This document shows positions 32,627 to 41,350 of a stretch of DNA of 64,000 nt, piece by piece. The position numbers and the translations under genes are program-made. The stretch's first letter is position 1. Every line of letters begins with the position of its first letter. The stretch covers positions 434,001-498,000 of the forward strand of contig NZ_MDVN01000024.1 in NCBI RefSeq assembly GCF_002741945.1, read 5' to 3'. The notes beneath the pieces were generated by a model, which worked only from the letters and a program-made list of their open reading frames with translations, did no database searches and was not told the origin of the DNA. The DNA comes from Gaetbulibacter sp. 4G1. Lineage in GTDB: Bacteria; Bacteroidota; Bacteroidia; Flavobacteriales; Flavobacteriaceae.

Positions 32627-34021
32627 TCAACTCACCCACTTCATCATTAAAGCACAAGCAAAAGCACCGTAAGTTCCTAAAGCGTATCCTAAAACCGCTA
32701 ATAAAACGCCAACTGGCGCTAACGATGGATGAAAGGCTCCGGCAACAACTGGCGCGGATGCTGCTCCGCCAATATTGGCTTTAGAGCCTACTGCTAAAAA
32801 GAAATATGGGGCTTTTATGATTTTAGCCACAATAAATAATAAGCCCACATGAATAATCATCCAAACAAATCCAATAGCAAACAAGCTTATATTATCTACA
32901 ATGGCATTTAAATTCATTTTCATACCTATAGATGCAACAAGAATATAAATAAAAACAGTTCCTATTTTACTAGCCCCAGCGCCTTCATAACTTTTAAGCT
33001 TAGTAAACGATAAAACAATACCAATAGTTGTTGCCGTTATAATTAACCAGAAAAACGAACTTCCTAACCCAAAATCAACAAGAAGCGGTGCATTTTCTTT
33101 TATCCAAACACCTAAGTTATCACCTACCAAATGCCCTATTGAAGTCACACCAAAACCTATACCCAAAAGTATTATCAAATCATTAAAAGAAGGAACTCTA
33201 GCTGTTTCCAAACTAAACTTCTCCATCTTATTTTTAAGTGCTGTTATTGAAGAGTTATCTGCTTTAAAATACTTGTCTAATCTATCAGATTTTGCAACTC
33301 CTAAAAGTAAAAATGCCATCCAAACTTCGGCTACTAAAACATCAACTACAGCCATGATACTAAAAAGACTATCACTTACTTCCCATTGCTCTTTCATAGC
33401 CAATTGATTAGCGCCTCCACCAATCCAACTTCCTGCTACTGTAGATAAACCTTTCCATAACTCCGTTCCTTCTACTGCAATTAATATATCTGGTGCTACA
33501 TAATTAAAAAACACAATAGCTAAAGGCCCTCCAATCATAACGCCTATTGTGGCTGTTAAAAACATAATTAAAGCTTTAGACCCTAGCTTAAACACTCCTT
33601 TTAAATCAATACTCATGGTTAAAAGAACCAATGATGCGGGCAATAAAAACCTTGAGGCTACATAATACAATTTACTGCCTCCAACAAACTTTGAATATTC
33701 AGATACATCAATCTTATTTGCTGAAACATAATCTTTTAAAGTATCTAAATTTGTAACACCATCTAAATTACCATAAAGTGATTTTAAATGATCTATAGCA
33801 GCCGAAACGTCTATCCATTTATCAGCAATTAAGCCAACTGAACTTAATACTGAAGGAATAAAATAGCATAATAAAAGTGCAGGAACTATATTATAAAACT
33901 TTTTAAAACGAGGTAAACTAGATGTGTAAAATATTAATGCAAGTGTTATACTTAAAACGCCAAAAATAATGGTGTCGTTTGCGAATAAAGGAATGTCACT
34001 ATTAATTTCGGCTAAATTCAT
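32627..34021 (-). CDS. DUF819 family membrane protein (YjcL-like)
   Basis: The 464-residue protein has about 12-13 hydrophobic segments. The family-typical regions are AGSWIGGGANQLAMKEQW, VASIGMKMNLNAI and GSKANIGGAASAPVVAGAFHPSLAPVGVLLAVLGYALGTYGA. DUF819 proteins are predicted inner-membrane transporters related in layout to sodium-dependent carriers; the substrate is not known. The gene stands alone between the AraC regulator and the YciO gene, both in the same direction, with gaps of 178 and 61 bases. Confidence 0.92.
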   Translation of the reverse strand: MNLAEINSDIPLFANDTIIFGVLSITLALIFYTSSLPRFKKFYNIVPALLLCYFIPSVLSSVGLIADKWIDVSAAIDHLKSLYGNLDGVTNLDTLKDYVSANKIDVSEYSKFVGGSKLYYVASRFLLPASLVLLTMSIDLKGVFKLGSKALIMFLTATIGVMIGGPLAIVFFNYVAPDILIAVEGTELWKGLSTVAGSWIGGGANQLAMKEQWEVSDSLFSIMAVVDVLVAEVWMAFLLLGVAKSDRLDKYFKADNSSITALKNKMEKFSLETARVPSFNDLIILLGIGFGVTSIGHLVGDNLGVWIKENAPLLVDFGLGSSFFWLIITATTIGIVLSFTKLKSYEGAGASKIGTVFIYILVASIGMKMNLNAIVDNISLFAIGFVWMIIHVGLLFIVAKIIKAPYFFLAVGSKANIGGAASAPVVAGAFHPSLAPVGVLLAVLGYALGTYGAFACALMMKWVS

Positions 34022-34082
34022 AAAGTTGTATTTATTAATTGTCTTTGTAAAATTATCTATTCAATTTATATACTCAATGGAA

Positions 34083-34703
34083 TTAGAAAATCTCTAAACT
34101 CCCTTTTCCTTCTCTAATAATTACTGGTTCGTCTCCTGATAAATCTATAATTGTTGAAGGCTCATTATCTCCATAACCACCATCAATAACTAAGTCTACC
34201 TTATCTCCCCATTTTTCTAAAATCAATTCTGGATCAGTAGTGTATTCTAAAACTTCATCTTCATCATGTATAGACGTTGATATTATAGGGTTACCCAACT
34301 GCCTAACAATATCTAAAGCTATATTATTATTTGGTACACGAATACCAACTGTTTTACGCTTTTTAAAAGGGTTTGGTAATGTTTTAGCACCTGGGAGAAT
34401 AAATGTATAAGCACCAGGAAGTGCACGCTTTAAAATTTTAAACGTTGATGTATCTATCTGCTTCACATAATCACTTAAGTTACTTAAATCATGACAAACA
34501 AAAGAGAAGTTAGCTTTTTCTAGCTTTACTTGCTTAATCTTTGCAATACGCTCTAAAGCTTTTATGTTAGTAATATCGCAACCCAAACCATAAACTGAAT
34601 CTGTTGGATAAATAATTAGGCCTCCACGTTTAAGAATAGCAACCACGTTTTCAATCGCCGCAGGATTGGGGTTTTCTTCATATATTCTTATAAACTCAGC
34701 CAT
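34083..34703 (-). CDS. Sua5/YciO/YrdC family protein (threonylcarbamoyl-AMP synthase-like)
   Basis: The 206-residue protein has the YrdC fold: GGLIIYPTDSVYGLGCDITN, then RALPGAYTFILPGAKTLP, KRKTVGIRVPNN, PIISTSIHDED and STIIDLSGDEPVIIREGKG. These residues bind ATP, threonine and bicarbonate in TsaC/Sua5 enzymes that start t6A tRNA modification. Length and C-terminus are closest to the YciO subgroup, whose role is less certain, so another Sua5 may exist elsewhere in the genome. It is divergent from a lipoprotein esterase with 47 bases between starts. Confidence 0.88.
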   Translation of the reverse strand: MAEFIRIYEENPNPAAIENVVAILKRGGLIIYPTDSVYGLGCDITNIKALERIAKIKQVKLEKANFSFVCHDLSNLSDYVKQIDTSTFKILKRALPGAYTFILPGAKTLPNPFKKRKTVGIRVPNNNIALDIVRQLGNPIISTSIHDEDEVLEYTTDPELILEKWGDKVDLVIDGGYGDNEPSTIIDLSGDEPVIIREGKGSLEIF

Positions 34704-34713
34704 AATAACTATC

Positions 34714-34731
34714 TTGTAAATGCGTTTACAA
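34714..34731. promoter_or_regulatory. Inverted repeat TTGTAAA-TGCG-TTTACAA between divergent genes
   Basis: Perfect 7-base arms flank a 4-base centre in the 47-base space between the YciO and esterase start codons. It could be an operator acting on either gene. No second copy was noticed. Confidence 0.35.
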
Positions 34732-34750
34732 AGTAAATATTATTTTTAAA

Positions 34751-35614
34751 ATGAAGCTTAAAAAAGGAAAAATCTTGGTTTTTGCTTTTGCTTTGATGCT
34801 TTTTAATTGTTCAAACGAGAAAGCTATTGAAGAAAACAACTCTGGAATTGACCCAACAAAATACTACCAAGAATTAAACATTTCGTACGGAGAAGATAAC
34901 GATCAAAAATTTGATTTGTATTTACCTGCAAATAGAACTGCAATCACTAAAGTAATGGTTTTAGTGCATGGTGGCGGGTGGACCTCTGGTGACAAATCTG
35001 ATATGAACCCGATAAAAGATTTATTGCGGCAAGATTTTCCAGATTTAGCTATTGTAAATATTAACTACAGATTAGCAGATGATAATAACAAACCCTACCC
35101 TATGCAAATTGATGATATCACAAGTATTATTAATTTTTTAAATGATAATAAAGTAAAATACTCCATTTCTAACACCTTAGGATTTATTGGTACAAGCGCT
35201 GGTGCACACTTATCTTTGCTTTGGAGTTATGCTTTTGACACTAATAGTAATGTAAATATGGTTTGTAGCATTGTTGGCCCAACAAATTTTACAGACCTTG
35301 CATATTTAAGCAATACAAGTCCTACTTTACAAGGTTTACTCAATTTGTATGGAGAAAATGCAACAACTTCTTTTTTAGAAGAAGTTAGCCCTTATCATCA
35401 AGCTAAAACCAACTCGCCTCCAACCATTCTGTTTTATGGTGGGAAAGATCCATTAATTCCAACAACGCAAGGAACAGATATGCGAGACAAACTCCAAAAC
35501 CTAGGAGTTGTTCAAGAATTTACACTTTACCCTAATGCTGGACACGGTTGGATTGGTATAGAATTGCTAGATACGTGGCAAAAACTTAAAGTTTTCACAA
35601 ATAACCATTTATAG
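34751..35614 (+). CDS. Alpha/beta hydrolase lipoprotein (esterase/lipase-like)
   Basis: The 287-residue protein has a lipoprotein signal (MKLKKGKILVFAFALMLFNC, lipobox LFNC) and an esterase/carboxylesterase fold. The oxyanion motif is VLVHGGGWTSGDK, the nucleophile elbow GTSAGAHLS, the acid in YGGKDPLIP and the His in NAGHGW. It resembles the BD-FAE/acetyl-esterase group. It should face the periplasm or the cell surface, and the substrate is unknown. The two genes downstream (retropepsin-like and CBM48) follow in the same direction after 43 bases and may be co-transcribed. Confidence 0.9.
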   Translation: MKLKKGKILVFAFALMLFNCSNEKAIEENNSGIDPTKYYQELNISYGEDNDQKFDLYLPANRTAITKVMVLVHGGGWTSGDKSDMNPIKDLLRQDFPDLAIVNINYRLADDNNKPYPMQIDDITSIINFLNDNKVKYSISNTLGFIGTSAGAHLSLLWSYAFDTNSNVNMVCSIVGPTNFTDLAYLSNTSPTLQGLLNLYGENATTSFLEEVSPYHQAKTNSPPTILFYGGKDPLIPTTQGTDMRDKLQNLGVVQEFTLYPNAGHGWIGIELLDTWQKLKVFTNNHL

Positions 35615-35657
35615 TATAAATTTTGTAACATTTTGTATTTATTTTAGTCTTAGTAAT

Positions 35658-36623
35658 ATGCCTAGGCTTCTTTTTTATATAATAGTTTTTTCTCTTAATA
35701 TTCACTTGGTTTATGCAACTAGTGATATTAAAAAATCTATTCTCTTTCCTGAAGCCGAAATTATAAATGAATATACTAGCAGAATCCCCTTTAAATTAAT
35801 CGATCATTTAATTGTAGTTGAAGCTGAATTATTAAATAAAAAAGGCAATTTTATTATTGATACAGGATCAGAAACTTTAATACTAAATAGCGGGCATTTC
35901 CCAAATATGTACGCAAATAATACTAAATACAAAGAGACTTCAGGAGTTTTGCAGGCCATTGATTACTCATACGAAAAGCATGTAAAGGAATTTGTATTGC
36001 AAAATTTTAGATTAGAAAACAAAAACTCAGACGTTATAGACTTGTCTCATATTGAAAATAGCAAAAAAATAAAGCTTCTGGGTATTATAGGCTACAACAT
36101 ATTAAAAGATTATGAAATTTTTATAGATATGCATCTAAATCAGATAACTTTAACTAAAGTAGACGCTTTAGGAAACAAGCTAGATAATCATGTATATCTT
36201 GAAAAAATTGTTGATAGCATAGATTTTAAACTTAAAAAACACACCATTGTTTTAAATAGTACTATAAACAATCAAAAGCTTAAATTTGGGCTTGATACTG
36301 CTGCTGAATTTAACCAAATAAGCAAAAACGTTAACAAAAAGGTGTTAAAATATTTTATACCAAAAAAGCGATTAAAATTAATTGGTGCTAGTAATAAAAA
36401 AATTGAAGTTTTGGCAGGGAAATTGCATCGCGTTAAACTAAATGAAACTATTTATTTTGGCCCTATGCTTACCGTTTTAACAAATTTAAATAAAATGAAC
36501 GAAGCTTTTGGTACCGATTTAGATGGTATTTTTGGTTATGAATTTTTTGCGCAAAAAAGAACCATTATAAATTATCAAAAAGAAACTTTGTACTTTGTAG
36601 ATTACCCATTAAGAAGACAGTGA
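35658..36623 (+). CDS. Exported protein with two retropepsin-like aspartic protease domains
   Basis: The 321-residue protein has a signal peptide (MPRLLFYIIVFSLNIHLVYA) and two copies of a clan AA aspartic-protease module. Module 1 has NFIIDTGSETLIL (Asp68) and later LLGIIGYNILKDYEIFID. Module 2 has KFGLDTAAEFNQI (Asp213) and later DGIFGYEFFAQKRTIINY. The DTG and GIxGY elements in both are the two signature strands of retropepsins, but module 2 has DTA, not DTG. Intramolecular pairing of the two modules, as in pepsin, would give one active site. It overlaps the CBM48 gene start by 4 bases (GTGA), so the two proteins are made together. Confidence 0.8.
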   Translation: MPRLLFYIIVFSLNIHLVYATSDIKKSILFPEAEIINEYTSRIPFKLIDHLIVVEAELLNKKGNFIIDTGSETLILNSGHFPNMYANNTKYKETSGVLQAIDYSYEKHVKEFVLQNFRLENKNSDVIDLSHIENSKKIKLLGIIGYNILKDYEIFIDMHLNQITLTKVDALGNKLDNHVYLEKIVDSIDFKLKKHTIVLNSTINNQKLKFGLDTAAEFNQISKNVNKKVLKYFIPKKRLKLIGASNKKIEVLAGKLHRVKLNETIYFGPMLTVLTNLNKMNEAFGTDLDGIFGYEFFAQKRTIINYQKETLYFVDYPLRRQ

Positions 36624-37588
36624 AATATTTATTAAAACATATAACCATTATAGTTTTTGCTTTTATAAGCTTAAATTCTTATGCTCAAAAAGATGATTTT
36701 AAGGGGTATAGAATTGAAGGCGATACCATTGTGTTTTCTTTTGACAAAAATGATTATACAAAAGCTACTCACGATTTTGATGGGGACAAGTATGATTTTG
36801 ATGATTTTGATATTGAAAATGTTGTCGTCTCTGGTGAGTTTAACAATTGGTCTAAAAACAAATGGTATATGACTAAGGTTGGAGTTGACAGATACGAACT
36901 CAAAAAAAACATTCATGATTTTACCGATGAATTTTCTTGGGAATTTAAGTTTGTAATCAATAATTCCTTTTGGGCAGAGCCATCAAAAAAAGATGGTAAT
37001 ATTGCAAAGGCAAAAAAAAATGGAAGAAAGTTACATGGTGTATATAATTTAAAAATGTATTTAGCACACCCTAACGAGAAGGGTAATGCGCATTTTAAAT
37101 TAAAAGGATTTACTGATGCCAAAAGAGTTATTGTTGCTGGCTCTTTTAATAAATGGAATGAGAATCTATTTAAAATGGAGAAGATAGACGATGGTTGGGA
37201 ACTCACATTGAAAATAAAACCTGGAGTTTACGAATATCGTTTTATTGTAGATGGTAAATGGATGGAAGACCCTAACAATATTCATAAAGTAAAGAATGAA
37301 TTTAAGGAATATAATTCATTAATAGACATTAAGGAATATACAGCATTTAAACTTAGAGGATACACTAATGCTAAAAAAGTAGTCCTTACTGGCACATTTA
37401 ATAATTGGAATGAGCATGACTATGTGATGCGCAAAATGGATTATGGCTGGAAATATGTTATTCCACTTTCTGGAGGCAAACACCACTATAAGTTTATAGT
37501 AGATGGGACGTGGGTTTTAGACCCACATAACTCTGTAAAAGAATATGATAACAATGGGCATGTTAATTCGGTTTGTATGATTAAATAA
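36620..37588 (+). CDS. Exported protein with three CBM48-like (glycogen-binding) modules
   Basis: The 322-residue protein begins at a GTG inside the stop of the previous gene. A signal peptide (MKYLLKHITIIVFAFISLNSYAQ) precedes three immunoglobulin-like modules of the CBM48/AMPK-beta type at about 67-125 (VVVSGEFNNWSKNKWYMTK), 157-225 (IVAGSFNKWNENLFKMEK, YEYRFIVDGKWMEDP) and 242-315 (VLTGTFNNWNEHDYVMRK, HHYKFIVDGTWVLDP). The FNxW and FIVDGxW sugar-contact positions are kept in the last two and altered in the first. There is no catalytic domain. It probably binds an alpha-glucan or a related polymer outside the cytoplasm, with the aspartic protease-like protein as partner; that partnership is inferred from the overlap only. 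Confidence 0.82.
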   Translation: MKYLLKHITIIVFAFISLNSYAQKDDFKGYRIEGDTIVFSFDKNDYTKATHDFDGDKYDFDDFDIENVVVSGEFNNWSKNKWYMTKVGVDRYELKKNIHDFTDEFSWEFKFVINNSFWAEPSKKDGNIAKAKKNGRKLHGVYNLKMYLAHPNEKGNAHFKLKGFTDAKRVIVAGSFNKWNENLFKMEKIDDGWELTLKIKPGVYEYRFIVDGKWMEDPNNIHKVKNEFKEYNSLIDIKEYTAFKLRGYTNAKKVVLTGTFNNWNEHDYVMRKMDYGWKYVIPLSGGKHHYKFIVDGTWVLDPHNSVKEYDNNGHVNSVCMIK

Positions 37589-37594
37589 GAAACA

Positions 37595-39925
37595 CTACCC
37601 AACAACCTCCAACTTAGCAAAACGCAATAACAACTTTTTAACACCGCCATGCTGAAAATTAATTTCAGCCTTAATGTCTGCTCCTGCACCTTCAATTTTC
37701 ATTACTTCTCCAGTACCAAACCTAATATGCTTTACAATATTTCCTACTACTAATTTACTATCAAATAAATTAGTATTACCACCTGTTTTAGCAACTGGTT
37801 TTAAATTTTTTGGTGTAGTAACGTTAAACTTCTCTGGAGATTTCTTTACGCCACCCTTTTTCAATACTGGTTGTTTTGCAGGCTTGTATCTAATTTTATT
37901 AGGTTCTACATCGCCAAAAATATCGGCATCAAGCATTGGGTTAAATCGGCGTTCTTCAATAGGTGTAACAATATCTAAATACTGTTCATCAATTTCTTCA
38001 ATAAAACGACTAGGCTCGGAATCAATTAATTTCCCCCAGCGGTATCGCGATAATGCATAGGTTAAATAAGCCTGCTTTTCAGCTCGGGTCAAAGCCACGT
38101 AAAACAAGCGTCGCTCCTCCTCTAGCTCGCTACGCGTATTCATACTCATAGCACTTGGAAATAAATCTTCTTCTAAACCAACAATAAAAACATACGGAAA
38201 CTCCAATCCTTTTGCCAAATGTATAGTCATTAACGCCACATGATCTACATCACCCTTATCAGCATCCAAATCTGTTGCCAAAGCTACATCTTCTAAAAAC
38301 TCTGCTAAAGAGCCAGTAGTATCGGCAATTTCTTTTTGTCCTTCAACAAAATCTTTCATACCGTTTAAAAGCTCCTCGATATTTTCCATTCTGGTAACAC
38401 CTTCAGGTGTTCCATCTTTATTAAACTCTCTTATTAAACCACTGGTTCTGGTAACATGTTCTGCCAATTCAAAAACATCGGCAGTTTGATTTAATACTTG
38501 GAAACTCTCTATAAGAGTTACAAAATTTTGAAGTTTTGTTTTTGTGCCCGAATTAACTTTTACATCCGTTTTATCAATATGTTTCATTACTTCAAAAATG
38601 GTTCGGTTATAACCATTTGCAGAAACAATTAACTTATCAACAGTAGTTTGCCCAATTCCTCGTGGTGGGAAATTAATAACACGTTTTAAAGCTTCTTCAT
38701 CAGCAGGGTTTATAATGAGTCGTAAATACGACAACACATCTTTTATTTCTTTGCGCTGATAAAATGAAAGCCCTCCATAAATTCGATATTTAATATCGCG
38801 TTTTCTTAATGCATCTTCAATAGCACGCGACTGTGCATTGGTTCTATATAAAATAGCAAAATCACTGTTCTTTAGTTGGTGATTCATTTTGCTTTCCCAA
38901 ATAGTACTTGCTACATATCTCCCTTCATCACCGTCAGTTAACGACCTATTTACTTTTATTTTATCTCCTTCATCATTTGCAGTCCAAACAATTTTATCAA
39001 GTTTCGTTTGGTTTTTATCGATGATTGAATTTGCCGCATTTACAATGTTTTTAGTAGAACGATAATTTTGCTCTAATCGAAATACTTTTACATCATCGTA
39101 ATCTTTCTGAAAATTTAATATATTATTAATATTTGCTCCACGGAAAGCATAAATACTTTGCGCATCATCACCTACCACACAAATATTTTGAAACTTATCA
39201 GACAAGGCTCTTACAATTAAATATTGCGAATGATTTGTATCTTGATACTCATCAACTAAAATATATTTAAAGCGGTTTTGATATTTTGCTAAAACTTCAG
39301 GAAAACGTGTTAATAACTCATTAGTTTTCAATAATAAATCATCAAAATCCATAGCGCCTGCTTTAAAACAACGCTCCACATATTCTTTATAAATATCTCC
39401 CATTCGCGGTCTGCGTGCCATTGCATCAGCTTCTTTTAGCTCTGGGTTTTGAAAATATGCACGTACAGTAATCAAGCTATTTTTGTAGGAGGAAATTCTA
39501 GAACGTACTTGCTTATATTTATAAATATCTTTATCAAGACTCATCTCTTTAATAATAGATGCAATCAATCTATCAGAATCCTGTGTATCATAAATTGTAA
39601 AATTACTAGGGTAACCTAATCTATCAGCTTCAATTCGTAAAATTTTAGCAAAAACCGAGTGAAACGTACCCATCCATAAATTCTTCGCTTCACTAGCACC
39701 AACAATAGTTGCAATACGCTCTTTCATTTCTCGCGCCGCTTTGTTGGTAAATGTTAGCGATAATATATTAAAAGGATCAATTCCTTTACTCATCATATAA
39801 GCGATACGATATGTGAGCACACGTGTTTTTCCTGAACCTGCGCCAGCAATAACAATCATAGGCCCATCAATTTGTATTGTAGGCTCTAATTGTGCATCAT
39901 TTAACTGACTTAAATACTTCTCCAA
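37595..39925 (-). CDS. UvrD/PcrA family DNA helicase
   Basis: The 776-residue protein is a superfamily 1A helicase. Walker A is VIAGAGSGKTRVLTYRI. Motif Ia is LTFTNKAAREMKER, motif II YILVDEYQDTNHSQY and motif III VVGDDAQSIYAFRGA. Motif IV includes LEQNYRST, motif V MTIHLAKGLEFPYVFIVG and motif VI RRLFYVALTRAEKQAYL. The C-terminal Tudor-like domain (VGNIVKHIRFGTGEVMKIEG) is the RNA-polymerase contact of PcrA/UvrD. It acts in excision repair and conflict resolution. The start is TTG at 39925: a stop lies five codons upstream in frame with no ATG between, and the protein starts EKYLSQLNDAQLEP as the family does. Confidence 0.93.
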   Translation of the reverse strand: MEKYLSQLNDAQLEPTIQIDGPMIVIAGAGSGKTRVLTYRIAYMMSKGIDPFNILSLTFTNKAAREMKERIATIVGASEAKNLWMGTFHSVFAKILRIEADRLGYPSNFTIYDTQDSDRLIASIIKEMSLDKDIYKYKQVRSRISSYKNSLITVRAYFQNPELKEADAMARRPRMGDIYKEYVERCFKAGAMDFDDLLLKTNELLTRFPEVLAKYQNRFKYILVDEYQDTNHSQYLIVRALSDKFQNICVVGDDAQSIYAFRGANINNILNFQKDYDDVKVFRLEQNYRSTKNIVNAANSIIDKNQTKLDKIVWTANDEGDKIKVNRSLTDGDEGRYVASTIWESKMNHQLKNSDFAILYRTNAQSRAIEDALRKRDIKYRIYGGLSFYQRKEIKDVLSYLRLIINPADEEALKRVINFPPRGIGQTTVDKLIVSANGYNRTIFEVMKHIDKTDVKVNSGTKTKLQNFVTLIESFQVLNQTADVFELAEHVTRTSGLIREFNKDGTPEGVTRMENIEELLNGMKDFVEGQKEIADTTGSLAEFLEDVALATDLDADKGDVDHVALMTIHLAKGLEFPYVFIVGLEEDLFPSAMSMNTRSELEEERRLFYVALTRAEKQAYLTYALSRYRWGKLIDSEPSRFIEEIDEQYLDIVTPIEERRFNPMLDADIFGDVEPNKIRYKPAKQPVLKKGGVKKSPEKFNVTTPKNLKPVAKTGGNTNLFDSKLVVGNIVKHIRFGTGEVMKIEGAGADIKAEINFQHGGVKKLLLRFAKLEVVG

Positions 39926-40077
39926 ATCATTTTCATTTTAAGTTGTGAAAATAACCAATGTTATGCGTTTAATTAAGTGGAATTATTAATAATTATAAAC
40001 AATTAATCTCTGTATCATCTTTTATAAAAATTTGAATATCTTTAGCTTCATAAAAATAAACTCTTTTAATTTTTAGT
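39926..40077. other. Divergent intergenic region between the helicase and M20 amidohydrolase genes
   Basis: These 152 bases contain no consensus TAnnTTTG box for either direction; TATCTTTA near 40037 is the nearest match for the amidohydrolase gene. An 8-codon minus-strand frame beginning ATGAAAATG (39936-39910) overlaps the TTG start of the helicase gene in another frame. Confidence 0.35.
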
Positions 40078-41349
40078 ATGAAATACCTCTTCTTTTTTTT
40101 TATATGTTTAGGCATATCGAATACGTACTCGCAAAACAATTTAGAACAACAATTTATAGATATAGAAGAAAAAGTAATTGAATGGCGTAGACATTTTCAT
40201 CAAAACCCAGAACTTTCAAACAGAGAGTTCAAAACAGCAGAAACCATTGCTAAACATCTAAAAGACTTAGGGTTAGAAGTTAAAACAGGTGTCGCTCATA
40301 CAGGTGTTGTTGCTATTTTAAGAGGGAAATCGCCAGGAAAAGTGATTGCTTTACGTGCTGATATTGATGCACTACCTGTAACAGAAAGGAATAATTTGCC
40401 TTTTAAGTCTGAAGTAAAAACGACATTTTTAAACACAGAAACAGGTGTGATGCATGCTTGCGGACACGATACTCACACAGCTATTTTAATGGGTGTCGCA
40501 GAAATTCTAACTAAAAATAAAGACAAAATTAAAGGCACTGTAAAGTTTATTTTTCAGCCTGCTGAAGAAGGTCCTTTACCAGGAGAAGAAGGCGGGGCAA
40601 AATTAATGATTAAAGAAGGTGTTTTAGAAAACCCAAAAGTGGATGCTATTTTCGGGTTACATATACGTTCAAACTATGAGGTAGGTACCATTCACTATAA
40701 AAAAGGGGGTATTATGGCATCGGTTGAGCGTTTTGTAATTCATGTAAAAGGAAAGCAAACTCATGGAGGAAGGCCTTGGCAAGGTGTTGACCCTATCCTA
40801 ATTTCTGCAAAAATTATTGACGGATTACAAACTATTATTAGCCGAGAATCTAAATTAGTTGATGAAGCTGCTGTTATTACCGTTGGTAAAATTACAGCTG
40901 GTACGCGTTTTAATATTATTCCTGAAAGTGCAGAACTTATAGGTACTGTACGAACTTTAGACCCTAAAATGAAAGCACATATTGAAAAGCGAATGACAGA
41001 AATGGTTACTACTCTAGCAAAAGCTTATGGAGGTGAAGCTACTATCAGTTTTCAAAATAACACAGCAATAACTTATAACGATTCCGATTTAGTTGATAAA
41101 ATGTTACCTACTCTACAAAAAGTTGCTGGAGTAAAAAATGTACGCTTAAGAAAAGCAACTACTGGTGGTGAAGATTTTTCGTATTTTCAAGAAATCATTC
41201 CTGGCTTTTATTTCTTCTTGGGAGGTATGACCCCAGGAAATAAAGAAGCATTTCCGCATCATACCCCTGATTTTAAAATTGATGAAAGTGGCATGCTTTT
41301 AGGTGTAAAAACGTTAACAAATATTACTTTTGACTACTTAAATAATTAG
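40078..41349 (+). CDS. Secreted M20 family amidohydrolase (IAA-amino acid/hippurate hydrolase-like)
   Basis: The 423-residue protein has a signal peptide (MKYLFFFFICLGISNTYSQ) and the M20D fold. The metal sites are HACGHDTHTAILMG, FQPAEEGPLPGEEGGA, IFGLHIRSN and a C-terminal His in AFPHHTPDF. Upstream ALRADIDALPVTE and the dimerisation-domain His in KQTHGGRPWQGVDPI are also present. It cleaves N-acyl amino acids in the periplasm. A one-base gap separates it from the GltB-like gene, so the two are co-transcribed. Confidence 0.93.
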   Translation: MKYLFFFFICLGISNTYSQNNLEQQFIDIEEKVIEWRRHFHQNPELSNREFKTAETIAKHLKDLGLEVKTGVAHTGVVAILRGKSPGKVIALRADIDALPVTERNNLPFKSEVKTTFLNTETGVMHACGHDTHTAILMGVAEILTKNKDKIKGTVKFIFQPAEEGPLPGEEGGAKLMIKEGVLENPKVDAIFGLHIRSNYEVGTIHYKKGGIMASVERFVIHVKGKQTHGGRPWQGVDPILISAKIIDGLQTIISRESKLVDEAAVITVGKITAGTRFNIIPESAELIGTVRTLDPKMKAHIEKRMTEMVTTLAKAYGGEATISFQNNTAITYNDSDLVDKMLPTLQKVAGVKNVRLRKATTGGEDFSYFQEIIPGFYFFLGGMTPGNKEAFPHHTPDFKIDESGMLLGVKTLTNITFDYLNN

Positions 41350-41350
41350 A

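Noticed and set aside
37674-38060. Plus-strand open frame of 128 codons opposite the UvrD/PcrA gene
   Set aside because: It lies entirely inside a well-supported helicase gene on the other strand, has no promoter box or family resemblance, and fits an antisense shadow.
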